Part shown: piece by piece, positions 1-10,630 of the stretch | How the letters are laid out: each line of letters starts with the position of its first letter | Position numbering within the stretch: the first letter of the stretch is position 1 | The notes under the pieces: generated by a model | Told to the model about the DNA's origin: nothing | Databases searched by the model: none | Seen by the model: only the letters and a program-made list of their open reading frames with translations | NCBI GenBank assembly: GCA_009193035.1 | Contig: SWDT01000094.1 | Coordinates: 62,001 to 126,000 of the forward strand | From: Halicephalobus mephisto | Taxonomy: Eukaryota > Nematoda > Chromadorea > Rhabditida > Panagrolaimidae | Direction: 5' to 3' | Length of the DNA: 64,000 bases | Program-made: the position numbers and the translations under genes

Positions 1-240
1 TGATACATTTCCTTTCATCTCCTTAATAAAAAGAAAGGACCTATTAGTCTCGGGTGTTCTGAATATCCTCATCGTGGAGACTATGTACTTAGAACAACAA
101 TATTGTGATATAATAATGTAAAATTCAAAGAACACTGTATAACGTGATATATTTCCTTTCATCTCCTTAGTAAAGAAAAAGATTGATTAGTCTTGGATGT
201 TCTGAATATCCCCATCGTGGAGACTACGTGTCCACAACAA
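1..240. repeat. Direct repeat of about 80 bp, two copies
   Basis: Two copies (about 5-88 and 149-232) share blocks such as TTTCCTTTCATCTCCTTA and ATCGTGGAGACTA, spaced about 144 bp apart. They lie upstream of the chemoreceptor exon, probably in its intron or 5' flank. No coding potential is seen. Confidence 0.7.
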
Positions 241-423
241 ATAAATTCATCTTTAAACAAGTTCTTCACTTATGGTTTTTAGAAAACATCGAATTTTTGT
301 AAAATTTTGTGCGTATTTTTTGGAACCGTCTAAAATCAAAAATTCTGAATATTCCTAGAAGTTACTGTTAAAATGATTCCATAACAATATCAAGTTCTGT
401 TTTTCGTAATAATATGCTTTTAG

Positions 424-978
424 ATCTGGGCTCCTTTCCCGACGGTCTGCGTGATATTCAGCATCACGGTGTTCCCCTTCGTTCTCAACGGGTACTATTG
501 GTTCAACAGGGAATGTCGCTTTATCCCGTGGGCTTTGGACAAAGATTGCTCCAAATTTCGCTTCGATAACATCCTCATCACCTCCATCACGAATATTATC
601 CTCGGAATTTTGACTTTTATTTCAATTATTTTTGCTGTTTTTTATTCTCGAAAAAATCAAAATATTTCTTCGAAAATAACGAAAATCGAAAAAAAATTAA
701 TTTTACAAACATTTGTTTCGTCGATTTTTATGATATTATTGTATATTCCCATGGTTATTTCCACGAAATTTACGGATAATCACAGGATACTGATCATGTT
801 GGAGCACTTGAACAATTTGTTTTTTTTCTTGCATCATTATCCCGGGATGGTCATCTTGTTTTGTGTTTCTCCGACTTTCAGGAACAGATTTCTTGACTTT
901 TATAAGATTACTGTAATTTTGAAATTTTTTAAAATAAGAAAAACTAGTGAGAATTCTAGAAAAATAAATGTATATTGA
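424..978 (+). CDS. Serpentine chemoreceptor (7TM), 3' exon only
   Basis: The exon opens after a TTTTAG acceptor (421-423) and runs in frame to a TGA at 976-978, giving about 184 residues. It contains roughly three hydrophobic helices, around residues 10-25, 55-75 and 95-115, plus a weaker C-terminal one followed by SPTFRNRFLDFYK and a basic tail. This is the usual end of nematode chemoreceptors, where an FR-type motif follows TM7. It most resembles the Srg-superfamily classes (srv/srt/srx), but I cannot fix the class. The 5' exons must lie before the window, because bases 1-423 hold no plausible N-terminal exon. An open GTG at 451 is not the start: the exon is open back to 424. Expected role: plasma-membrane chemosensory receptor in ciliated neurons. 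Confidence 0.65.
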   Translation: MWAPFPTVCVIFSITVFPFVLNGYYWFNRECRFIPWALDKDCSKFRFDNILITSITNIILGILTFISIIFAVFYSRKNQNISSKITKIEKKLILQTFVSSIFMILLYIPMVISTKFTDNHRILIMLEHLNNLFFFLHHYPGMVILFCVSPTFRNRFLDFYKITVILKFFKIRKTSENSRKINVY

Positions 979-1239
979 ATGATCGGAGAATTCCTAAATA
1001 AATATTTCATAATGAATCTGAGATGTTAGGTGCATTTAATATTGCATGGGAACATTTGATTAAGATATATTTGAACGGATATATCGATATATAATGATGT
1101 ATAATGTAGCAAACTACGAACGAACAAATGGACGAACGAACAAGTGGACGAACGGACGTTCATTGAGCAGAAACGGGACAGACGGACATTCGGTCAAGTC
1201 GACATTTTTGTTCGTCCGAAACATTCTCCTTGTTCTTCC

Positions 1240-3893
1240 ATGGCTCCGGCAAGTTTCACTGTTTTGTTGATGACGGAAGAAGGAGCTCAAGAATGTTTCA
1301 TCGACGAAAGAACCATTGATTCAGCAAGAAGATCCATCTTCGTAGAAAGAGCCGTTGATGTGTTTTCGAGATTTTTGCAAATCGACGAAACTCGGTACGA
1401 TCGATGGGTGAAGAAAATCCTCCTGGACAATGAATCCGGAATCGTCATCAATGACAGATTAGTGCCGATTTTGGCGAACTGTACTTATATGGTCATGTTT
1501 GTGCCGAAAGAGCAGCTCGAAGAACGTGGGTTTTTCATATATCAATTCCGTTTATTACTACTTTTCAGAAGGAATATTATTAACCCAGGAACCTTCTCAA
1601 TTAGAAAGTCGAGAAGAATATCCATCTTTTGACTACCAAGATGTCAGGATTCAATCGGTAGAACCTCCGGAAGAACCAGATTCCAACGATCAGGAAGAAC
1701 AAAAAGTTGAACAACAATTCAGATCCGCATTCAATCAAGAAGTATCCTTCAATGGATGGTCCGTTTTGAGTCGATTCCAGCCTATTGAATGGAAAAAACG
1801 ACTTCTGAACGCCTGTTTCCCCGACACAGAACGGCCCTGGAGCGACATCGCCGTCGATCGGAAGAAAGTCCAGCGACGTCTGATTGATTTTATGATGGAG
1901 AAGAAGTGAGTTCATATATCGAGATCCCGAAATCTAAAGTTTTTACAGATCTGTTGGATTTCTCGACGAAGAACAAGTTTTCGAATTTTTGGAATCCATG
2001 TCGAACGCCTGGAGTACGGATTATTTCAGAAATTCCAAAAGAGGAATCTGGACAGCTATATCCTTGAGGTTTCGTCGAGCGAAGAAGGATAAAGATTACG
2101 TGGATACTAAGTATGTGAACCATGCCAAAGGAAATCCGAAGATGGAAGATGTTTTGGAAGTTAGCTCGAAAATTCGGGAGACAGATCCGTCAAAATCGAA
2201 AAAAATTTTGGAAATTTACGAAAATTCAGCTGCGTTGTTGGAACAATGGATCGAGAATCAGGTCAGGACTTCAGAAAACAACGAATCTGCCGTGAATGGA
2301 ATTCTGGAGTTATTTCCGTCTTTGACAGAAGATGTGGATTACTTCCAGCCGATCCTCAACCAATTCATCAAGACGAAAGTAACGAATTACGGCTTCGAAG
2401 CTTTCTTAGAAGAAAACTGCATCAATATCCTTCTAGCCGCCAGGAGAAATAAACTTGTGAACTTCGATCCAAATGATCTAGAAAGATCCGAAGGCAAGTG
2501 TTTTTAAATTTTTCAAATTTTTAAAATTTTCTAGTTTGAAAAAATTTATTTTTTTTTAAATTTTAAATTTTTCTAGTTTGAAAAAATTTATTTTTTTTTA
2601 AATTTCAAAATTTTTTAATTTTTCTAGTTTGAAAAAATTTATTTTTTTAAATTTTCCAAATTTTTTAATTTTTCTAGTTTGAAAAAAAATTTATTTTTTT
2701 TTAAATTTTAAATTTTTCTAGTTTGAAAAAATTTATTTTTTTAAATTTAAAAATTTTTTAATTTTTCTAGTTTGAAAAATTTTATTTTTCTTAATTTTTT
2801 TAAATTAAAATCTGAGAAATTTCCTTAAACTTTTATAATTTTTACAGATCTGGATATCAAGGCCAGTACTTTGCTCGTGAAGCTTCTCCAATTTCATCTG
2901 AAGACTCAGAAAAATCAAAAAAGAGAGATTAATTACAATTATCCAGTTTGGGATTACCGTCCTGGGAAATTGGAAGAATTAACCTCATCCGATGTTATGA
3001 AATATCCCTTCGTGGCCGTTGTGAACGATGTTAATCAAGATGTTTCTTACCATGTGGTCCTCTACAGTAACGTCCTGAAATCCAAAACTTTAAGCAAAGC
3101 TATAAATGCTCTCTTGTCCGTCTACCGTATCTTCAGCATCGCCTACCCTCCGGAAGCTGTCCAAGTTTTCAATTTCTACTGTAAAATCATGAATCTGAAA
3201 CACCGCGGATGTGTGGCCTTCGACGAGTTGTTGGTTGATCTTAGTTCTTTCAAGTCCAAAATCCCGGGATCTTCGAGGATAGAGGAATCTGAAGGAAGTT
3301 CTACAAGTCTTCATTCCAAGGATCCCACTTCCACAGTCAATCCCCTGGAGGCACTGAAGATGGAGATATCTCGAGTGAAAGAAGAATATCCAAGGAATAG
3401 CGAATTCGACGCAGATCGGGGTTCATCCAGCGGGTCTGGTCCAGTTAGAGAAGAACCTCAAAGTACTGTAAGTTTTAATTATTTAAAGTTTTTTATAAAT
3501 TTGGAAATTTGAACAAATTAATTAAAAACTTAAATTTTTTGAAAACCAAGATTCTGAAGAAAGTTCTGGAATTTTTTAGAATTCTAAAATTCCCCGAAAT
3601 TATCCAAAATTGAATGTTCTGGAATTTTTAGAATTCTAAAATTCTCCGAAATTATCTAAAATTGAATATTCTCAAGTTTTTTAGAATTCTAACATTCCCC
3701 AAAATTATCTAAAATTGAATGTTCTGAAAATTTGGCTTAAAAAAATTTCGTAATGATTAATTTTTGATTTTTCTGTATTATTTTTAACATTCTAAAACAA
3801 CTTGTATGTGGAATTTTGATTGATACGAAATTACTTTATTCTGTTTATTTTCTACAGTATGAGACAATTTCGTCTTTTTTAACTTCTAAATGA
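1240..3893 (+). CDS. Unrecognised 607-aa protein, five exons
   Basis: Exons join in consistent phase: 1240-1525, 1569-1905, 1949-2493, 2848-3467 and 3858-3893 (TGA). Introns 1 and 2 are 43 bp, typical for nematodes. Intron 3 is about 354 bp, full of a tandem repeat, and uses a GC donor (AAG|GCAAGT). No family is recognised with confidence. The protein is soluble and acidic, with no signal peptide or membrane segment. It has an E/Q-rich stretch near residue 140, a K/R-rich patch near 230-245 and a Ser-rich tail. Exon 4 holds a compact hydrophobic block (KYPFVAVVNDV to YPPEAVQVFNFY) that loosely recalls a C-terminal domain of many uncharacterised invertebrate and fish proteins. That resemblance is from memory and weak. 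The start ATG at 1240 is the best in-frame choice; the frame stays open upstream through a low-complexity stretch at 1120-1180. Confidence 0.6.
2500..2810. repeat. Tandem repeat in intron 3 of the 607-aa gene
   Basis: About six diverged copies of a 45-60 bp AT-rich unit, each with TTTTTCTAGTTTGAAAAAAT. Because each copy contains TTTCTAG, the array offers repeated decoy 3' splice sites inside the intron. Confidence 0.8.
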
Positions 3894-4272
3894 CGTCATT
3901 GACGCGAGTTGGCATGCAAGTAGAATCTCTGTGCCTCAGGGATTTTCGTGCTGAGAGTCTTCTTGCTTTCCGCGACGTGGATAATCTATACTGATAAATT
4001 TCCCAAAAAATACTGTAGATTTTTAAATATTTTCCATCCATTTGACAATAATCCTCAAAATTAAAATTTTTAATTTTATAAATGACTTTTATTATTTTTA
4101 AATAATATTAAAATATCTTTCAGGAAGTGACTTCAAGATATCCAAAACGCCCGAGGTTATGTTAAAGTATTTTTAATTCGTGAAAGGCAAGAAATTGTTT
4201 TAAAAATTTTACAAAAGCTCTGAAAAAAACACGTAAATTCGTAAAATGTACACTTTCGACAAGTGGGTTGAC
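3894..4272. other. Convergent intergenic spacer
   Basis: About 380 bp between the 3' end of the 607-aa gene (+) and the 3' end of sphingosine kinase (-). A GC-richer block at about 3890-3985 is followed by AT-rich sequence. No gene is seen; it presumably holds both 3' UTRs. Confidence 0.6.
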
Positions 4273-7200
4273 TCAGTTGCACATGAGATACATGTTCAGG
4301 TCGCTTGCGGTTGCTTGGATCTTCTTGCAGTCCACGACCTCTCCATCGACGACAATGTAGCTTCCGGAATCAATAGGCTCCAATTTGAAGGATGTCACGG
4401 AGACGGATTTACAAAAATCGAAACTTAAATGTTTCGAGGATGAGATGGAATCCAGGAATTTGGCAAGGGAGACCCTGGAAGTGACGTCTTTCCTGAGGGC
4501 ATAGGTCAAGTGGAGTCGGTTGTCCTTCAGTTTAGCATTGGGATTGTAGTTATTGCCTGGGGAAATATGGGTAACACTAGTCTGAAAATAAAGAAATTTA
4601 AAAAATCTGTTGATTTTCGTGCTAGGACCATCTGCATAAAAAACATTAAATATATTTTTGAAAATTCAATTTCAATTTTCGCACTGGGACCATTTACAGA
4701 AAAAATTGAAATAATTTTAAGTAATAAAATTTCAATTTTCGCGTTGGGACTATTTACAGAAAAAATTGAAAAAATTTTAAGTAATAAAATTTTAATTTTC
4801 GCGCTGGGACCATTTACAGAAAAAAAACTGAAAAAGTTTTAAATAATAAAATTCTAATTTTCGCGCTGGAACCATTTACAGAAAATTACATGAATTTAGA
4901 AAATTTAATTTGAATAAAAAATCAAATTTTCGTGTTAAGAATATTTACTGTAATTTAAATTTTTCCACATACCATGTAGACGAAGAGGAACTCATCTTCA
5001 ATGGTAGTCCAGTTACTTGGAACATCTTCTTTTATCCCGGGAATCCTTCCGCTTTGCTTCTCGTACTTCTTCCAAAGATAGCCTTCGGAGTTAGCCCCGT
5101 TCACGGATACTGTAGATCCGGTGATGGTTGATTTCCGAGACCTGTATGAAGGGCAGTCTTCATTCAAGGTCCCTCTGTCAAACACCGGAAAGGACTCTTC
5201 TGGAGTGGCTTCCGAGGGCCCGGCTTCGAGGAAGGAGAGCTTTCCTCGGTAACTTCTAAGAGCTGCAAAATTGAAGGTTATTCTTTTAACCGTCTTCTGG
5301 TTTTGTTCTTAAAATTCACATTTAGGCATCAAAAGTCAACTTTATGAATTCTAGGATAGTGACTAAAAGGAATGACTACTATTTTCAGTCACTATTCAAT
5401 TTCTAGACATTATCTAGAAATCCCAGTGGAGCTGCCAGTCGCTATCCCAAATCAACCCCAATAAAGGTCTGAGATAGTGACTGGAGAGAACCATCAATTA
5501 TCATTTTTAATCACTATCTAACAGGTTTAGTAGGAAATTTGGATAGTGACTCTTTTTGATAATTTTCAGTTTTTCTAGTCACTATGCAAATTCATTTTGG
5601 ACAATACTGGATAGTGGCTAAAAGAACTACTATTAACTATTATTTTAGACACTATCCAAAATATTATTAAAGCTGTCAAAATTACTACCTAAACAGCTCC
5701 AATAATAATATTGGATAGTGACTAAAAGAACTACTATCATTCGTTGCTCTAGACACTATCTTAGATTCTAATTAATCATCAAAATTACTGTGAAAATTTC
5801 AATAAGAAATGGATAGTGACTGATTTTCTGCCATTCTCCCTTTCCAATTATAGTTCTCAAAATCATGACACAAAAATTGTTCCAACACTAATCTGGGATA
5901 ATAACGATTTTTCGGTGATTTTTTTCTTTTATCAGCCACTATTCAAGGTTTTCCGTTTTTATTTTTTGAACAATGACGTTGAAAAATAATTCTTCAGTCA
6001 CGATTTTATTACTTTCGAAAAAGTGAATTTTTCGAAGCGGTCTTTTGAAATGAGTTATATACAATTTTAAAGTTTTCGAAGTATACATTCAGAATCTATG
6101 TTCTATTTTTATAGAGTATTATTCTGAAGTAAGATAATTAGAAAAAAAATATAAAATTTTTCAATTCTGAAGGACTTTTTTTGGTGTCTGGATTCCGTTC
6201 TTGATACATTCTTTTTCTGCATTAAATATAACGATTTTAATTATTTTCTATAGTTAAACGTAGATTACAAATTAATTGAGATTATCCAGTTGATTTAAAA
6301 AAATAAAATATAAAAATTCAAGATGTTAAAAATTCGTAGTTTTTATAGATTATCTCACTCCAGAATAGTGTTCATTAAAAATAGAACATAGATTCTGAAT
6401 ATATTTTCGAAAATTTTAAAATGATATAACATATTTCAAAAAATTACTTCAAAAAAGTGGATTTTTCTTAGGTGATAATTGAAATTCGAAACTTACATCC
6501 AAAGACTCTCACGACTGCACCTAAAACAAATCGATTACCCCCCAGGATTTTCCTGTATCTTTCGCTTTCGATATCTGAAATGATCCTCAATTTATATTAT
6601 TTCAATGAATAAAAATAAAACAAACCTATGTCGGCCAACAGACCCCAGCCGATCGACATGAAGGAACCAAAGTGGTTTTTATCCGTTTCTATGTGAGTCA
6701 GATTTACCGCATAAGCCCGGGCCTGGAGATTACAGATGATGGATATCGCGTTGTCGAAGAACATTGGCATCGATTGAGGCAAACTACAAAGAAAAATTTC
6801 AATTTTTTTTACGGTAATTTTCTTGTCAAGATGCAGAAAATATTCGAATTTTTGGTCCTGACACGAAAGTTTAAAATTTATCAAAAATTACTTGATAAAA
6901 TATAATGTAATTTTCATAGTGGAATATTAATGGATTAATTTTTAAATTGAAAAAAATTAAATTATTCAATTTTGGTCCTGACACGAACGATGATTTTTAA
7001 AATTTCGAACATCCACAACTCGGCTAAAATTAATTATTTTTTGATAAATTTTTTTTTGAATTAAAGTTCACATTTTTACTTACTTAACGAACACAAAAAA
7101 AATAAAAAAATTAAAAAAAATTCACCGAAAAAATCGTTAAAAACAATTTCAGCATCATTCGTGTCAGGACCAAAATTGAGTAATTTAAATTGTTATTTTT

Positions 7201-8077
7201 ATACTTTTTTGTTTTGTCATGAAAACATAAAAAATTGGAAATTCATCAACGACTTACTTTTTGGCGTGGAAAAGGGAGGCTAGTAAGCCGTTTCCGGAGC
7301 CGGTGGGGCAGATCCCTAAGGGCATCTTCTGGAGCAACTCGTCTCCTCCTTCCCTCTCCAGAATTCCATTGATAACTTCGAAAATTAATCCATCTCCAGA
7401 AATAATCACGATAGCGTTGAAAGTGAACAAATCGAGTCTGGTTTTAACGACATCTCTGGCATGGTTCGTTCTTTCTGTAACTATTAATTCGTAGCAGATT
7501 CCCGCCTCCAGAATCCTCGGTTTTAGTTTTTCTGAAAACAGCTCGAGGCCTTTTCCTGCTCCAGACTGGGGATTAACGAAGATAAGCAGGGATCCATTGG
7601 GGTTATCCACCCGTACTACTGAAATTTAAATATTTACAAAACTTATAAAATTAGAAAATTTAAAACTTATAAAATTAGAAAATTTTAAAATTTATAAAAT
7701 TAGAAAATTAGAAAATTTATAAAATTAGAAAATTTAAAACTTATAAAATTAGAAAATTAGAAAATTTATAAAATTTAAAAATTTAAAACTTATAAAATTA
7801 GAAAATTTAAAAAACTTAAAATTTATAAAATTCATAAAATTTAAAAAATTTAAAATTTATAAAATTAGAAAATTTAAAAATTCATAAAAATTAAAATTTA
7901 TATAATTTTAAATTTTTGAAAAATTAATAATTTCGAATTTTGAACGTTTTTTAAAATTTGTTTATTTAATTAATATTATTAATTTTTTAAGGAAATGCAA
8001 AACTAACGTTCGCTTTCGACATTTTGCCCTTGGCAACAGCAACAACAACAAAAAACAGAACGGAGACAACAAGACAT
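4273..8077 (-). CDS. sphk-1: Sphingosine kinase (421 aa, six exons)
   Basis: Phosphorylates sphingosine (and analogues) to sphingosine 1-phosphate with ATP. Exons on the minus strand: 8077-8008, 7618-7258, 6783-6626, 6574-6497, 5262-4973 and 4581-4273; every junction keeps frame. Exon 2 carries the diacylglycerol-kinase-type catalytic core: FVNPQSGAGKG, the nucleotide loop SGDGLIFEVING (about residue 97) and PTGSGNG (about 128). Exons 3-4 carry the sphingosine-kinase signature SFMSIGWGLLADIDIESERY followed by RFVLGAVVRVFG. Exon 6 has the C-terminal VVDGE strand. The length is close to other metazoan enzymes. The N-terminus is unusual: MSCCLRSVF followed by six consecutive cysteines, encoded by a TTG/TGC-type simple repeat. 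Introns 1, 2, 4 and 5 are packed with tandem repeats. Family assignment is very secure; the symbol follows C. elegans usage. Confidence 0.93.
4640..4945. repeat. Tandem repeat in sphk intron 5
   Basis: Five to six copies of a roughly 60-bp unit containing TTTTCGCGCTGGGACCATTTACAGAAAA. The core TTCG(C/T)G..GGGACCA recurs in introns and intergenic DNA across the window. Confidence 0.85.
5345..5955. repeat. Diverged GGATAGTGACT repeat in sphk intron 4
   Basis: Repeated, partly inverted copies of TTGGATAGTGACTAAAAG and its complement AGTCACTATCCAA, spaced about 60-110 bp. The same family fills the intron of the secreted-protein gene at 11395-12020. Confidence 0.85.
7625..7960. repeat. AT-rich tandem repeat in sphk intron 1
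   Basis: Many copies of a roughly 22-24 bp unit (TTATAAAATTAGAAAATTTAAAA). Simple array, no coding potential. Confidence 0.85.
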
Positions 8078-8244
8078 GTTCGAAATTTAATCAATCAATA
8101 ATTTTTCATTCCTGAAGGTACTCAAAAATAGAAATTTCGAAAAACACGAGGTTTCTTGTTCGAGACAAATTCCCGAGTAACGACAGCCCAATATTGACTC
8201 TCTTCTTCGAAAGCAAAATTGATCGTTTTAATGACGAGTAAGAC

Positions 8245-8812
8245 TGTACACAAAAAAAAAACTTTTAACTCCGAAACAATCACGAAATGTGACAAAAATG
8301 TGGCATAATTGTCACATTTTTATCAATATTTACTTTATAACGAAAACTGTAAATTAATAGTGACGATTTTTTTCTGTATCAAAAATTACGTTTTTTTTAA
8401 AATAATAATATTTAATTTTTTTTTCAGATAGAAAATTAAATCTTGATTGATATTGTACACACAAAAAAAGCGTAACTTTCAACTCCACAATAATCACGAA
8501 ATGTGGCATAATTGTCACATTTTTATTAATATTTACTTTATAACTAAAACTAAATTAATAGTGACAATTTTTTCTGTGTCAAAAATTACGTTTTTTTGAA
8601 ATAATAATATTTAATTTTTTTCCACGTAGAAAACTAAATCTTGATTGATATTGTACACAAAAAAATAACTTTTGGTCCTGTAACAATCGCGAAATATAAC
8701 AAAAATGTGGCACAATCGTCATATTTTTATCAATATTTAGTTTATAACAAAAATTTTAAATTAATAGTGACGATTTTCTTTTTTTTCTGTGCCAAAAGTT
8801 ACGTTTTTCTGG
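8245..8812. mobile_element. Three tandem copies of a MITE-like element
   Basis: Copies at about 8247-8396, 8456-8602 and 8654-8812. Each starts (G)TACACAAAAAAA followed by AACTTTT and ends with an inverted AAAAGTTACGTTTTT. Internally all share ATCACGAAATGTG and TTAATAGTGACGATTTT. Single copies occur at 28380-28531 (inverted) and 41090-41244. The imperfect terminal inverted repeats and lack of ORF suggest a non-autonomous DNA element. They sit just upstream of the sphk start. Confidence 0.7.
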
Positions 8813-8899
8813 GTATAGGATCATTGATCGATTCCATCAATCATAAAAATAAAAATAATGATAAGTCAAATAGACGGGATTTTCGTTGAAAAACCTTTT

Positions 8900-9560
8900 T
8901 GAGTGTATATAAATTTTAAAAAATAATTTTTAATAAACGGCCATGTAGACGATATGAATTTTAAAAAACTTAAAAATAAAAATTTAAATTTAAAAATAAC
9001 AATATTTAAAAAACTTAAAAATTTAAAATAAAAATATTTAAAAAAATTAAAATTAAAATATTAAAAAAAAATTAAAATTAAAACTTAAAACTCAAAAATA
9101 AAAATATTTAAAAAAAATTAAAATTAAAATATTTAAAAAATTTTTTAAAAAGTTCAAAAATAAAAATTTTAAAAATGTAATTATTACTGTGATTTTATTT
9201 TTAAAGATATTAGAAAAAATTTTAACTAAATTAGTGGTTTTTATTTGAAATTTTAAAATTAGTAATTTTTCGAAAAAATTTTAAATTACGATTTTTAATT
9301 CGATGTGTTTTTGGAATTTTTAAAAATCATAAAAATTTAAAAAATATTTTATTTGAAAATATTTTTCTGAAACGAAATATACCGTATTCTGTGCTTGCGA
9401 AACAGACATTCAGAATCTTGTTTAATTTTTTTTAAATTAAAAAATGCAAAATTTTATGAAATTTATCGAAAAAAATGAATTTTCAAAAAAATAAAAAAAG
9501 TTTATTTTAATTTAACTGTTTTTGATATTTTTATAATTATTTAAGTACCAAACGCTCTCG
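8900..9560. other. AT-rich low-complexity spacer
   Basis: Dominated by AAATTTAAAA/AAAATTAAAA runs with no credible coding exon on either strand. I see no other structure. Confidence 0.6.
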
Positions 9561-9699
9561 AAAGGTGATCAAGATTAGCCCGAATTTAATGCGAAATAAA
9601 CCATTAAAAAACAATTATGCGTCAATTAAAAACTTCCACGCGAACTGCTACCGTATCTTCTTCAGGACCTTCGTGGCGGGAGCTACTTCCTGTTCTCTA

Positions 9700-10130
9700 C
9701 AAGTAATCATATATTTCCACTTTTCTACAGTAAGAAAAACAAAAATTAAAAAATTCATATATCCTGTGTAGAAAAATTAAAACAACTTCGCTTACAGATT
9801 AGCGAACTTTCAATAAACTATTTTTAAACCTTTATTTTCTACTTTAATAATTCTCAATAATAATTTATATTTCATTTTTCTACAGTAAGAAAAATAAAAA
9901 TTAAAAAATTCATGTCATATGTCGAAACGAAAGCGACTTTGCTTGCAGATTAGCGAACTTTCAATAAACTATTTTTATTTTCTACTTTAATATACCGAAT
10001 TTAATATTTTTCAATAATAATTTATATTTCCACTTTTCTACAGTAGGAAAAACAAAAATTAAAAAATTCATATATCCTGTGTAGAAAAATTAAAACTTCG
10101 CTTACCGGTCGGCGAACTCTCAATCATGTT
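9700..10130. repeat. About 150-bp tandem repeat, three copies
   Basis: Units begin near 9709, 9870 and 10024. Each contains CACTTTTCTACAGTA, AAAAATTCATATATCCTGTG and AGATTAGCGAACTTTCAAT. The preceding stretch 9560-9705 is richer in GC (CTACCGTATCTTCTTCAGG) but gives no convincing exon. Confidence 0.8.
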
Positions 10131-10427
10131 TTAGGAGTACGAAAAAGTGGAATTTTGTGATTTTTGATCTTAGTTGAAAAGTTACAAACTTCTGTCAAAA
10201 CAACTTCTTACAATTTTGATGATTGTTTTCAAAGTAATATCATCGAATAAAAATAGACGCGGAAGTTTCTTTCAATTTTGGAGAGACAAAAGTTGGAATT
10301 TTCCTTGTTAAAATAACCCGTCAAAAATCCCCGATTTCTCGTATTTTAGAGACCGGTGATAATAGGGACGTTATTTGGTTATTGCTCCCCCGCACATATC
10401 TTTGACCTTCAACTATCAAAAAAGTGT

Positions 10428-10500
10428 CGACCCTGACAGGATTCGAACCTGCAATCTTCGGTGCCGAAAACCGACGCCTTAGCCATTAGGCCACAGGATC
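10428..10500 (-). tRNA. tRNA-Arg, anticodon UCG
   Basis: A complete 73-nt cloverleaf reads on the minus strand. The acceptor stem is GATCCTG/CAGGGTC with one G-U pair, the D arm GCCT/AGGC, and the anticodon stem TCGGT/ACCGA around loop TTTCGGC, giving anticodon TCG for CGA codons. The T arm is GCAGG TTCGAAT CCTGT and the discriminator base is G. Internal A box (TGGCCTAATGG) and B box (GGTTCGAATCC) are intact and there is no intron. A T6 run follows the 3' end on the minus strand (complement of the A-run at about 10418-10423), as expected for RNA polymerase III termination. It appears functional. Confidence 0.96.
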
Positions 10501-10630
10501 AGGTGTCGCACTCACGCGCGCTCTGGATAAAATGTTTTTTGAATTCTCTGTTGTTTTTCGTTTATTTTTAAAAATTTCTAAAAACATTGATTTAAATAAT
10601 CCGAATTATAAAAAATGTTTGTTTATTTCT

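Noticed and set aside
2246..2930. Alternative joining of the 607-aa gene at the GT 5 bp after the GC donor (ending after about 28 residues, SGYQGQYFAREASPISSEDS)
   Set aside because: It would abandon the 200-codon open exon 4. The GC donor keeps that exon in frame. A minor isoform is possible but not supported.
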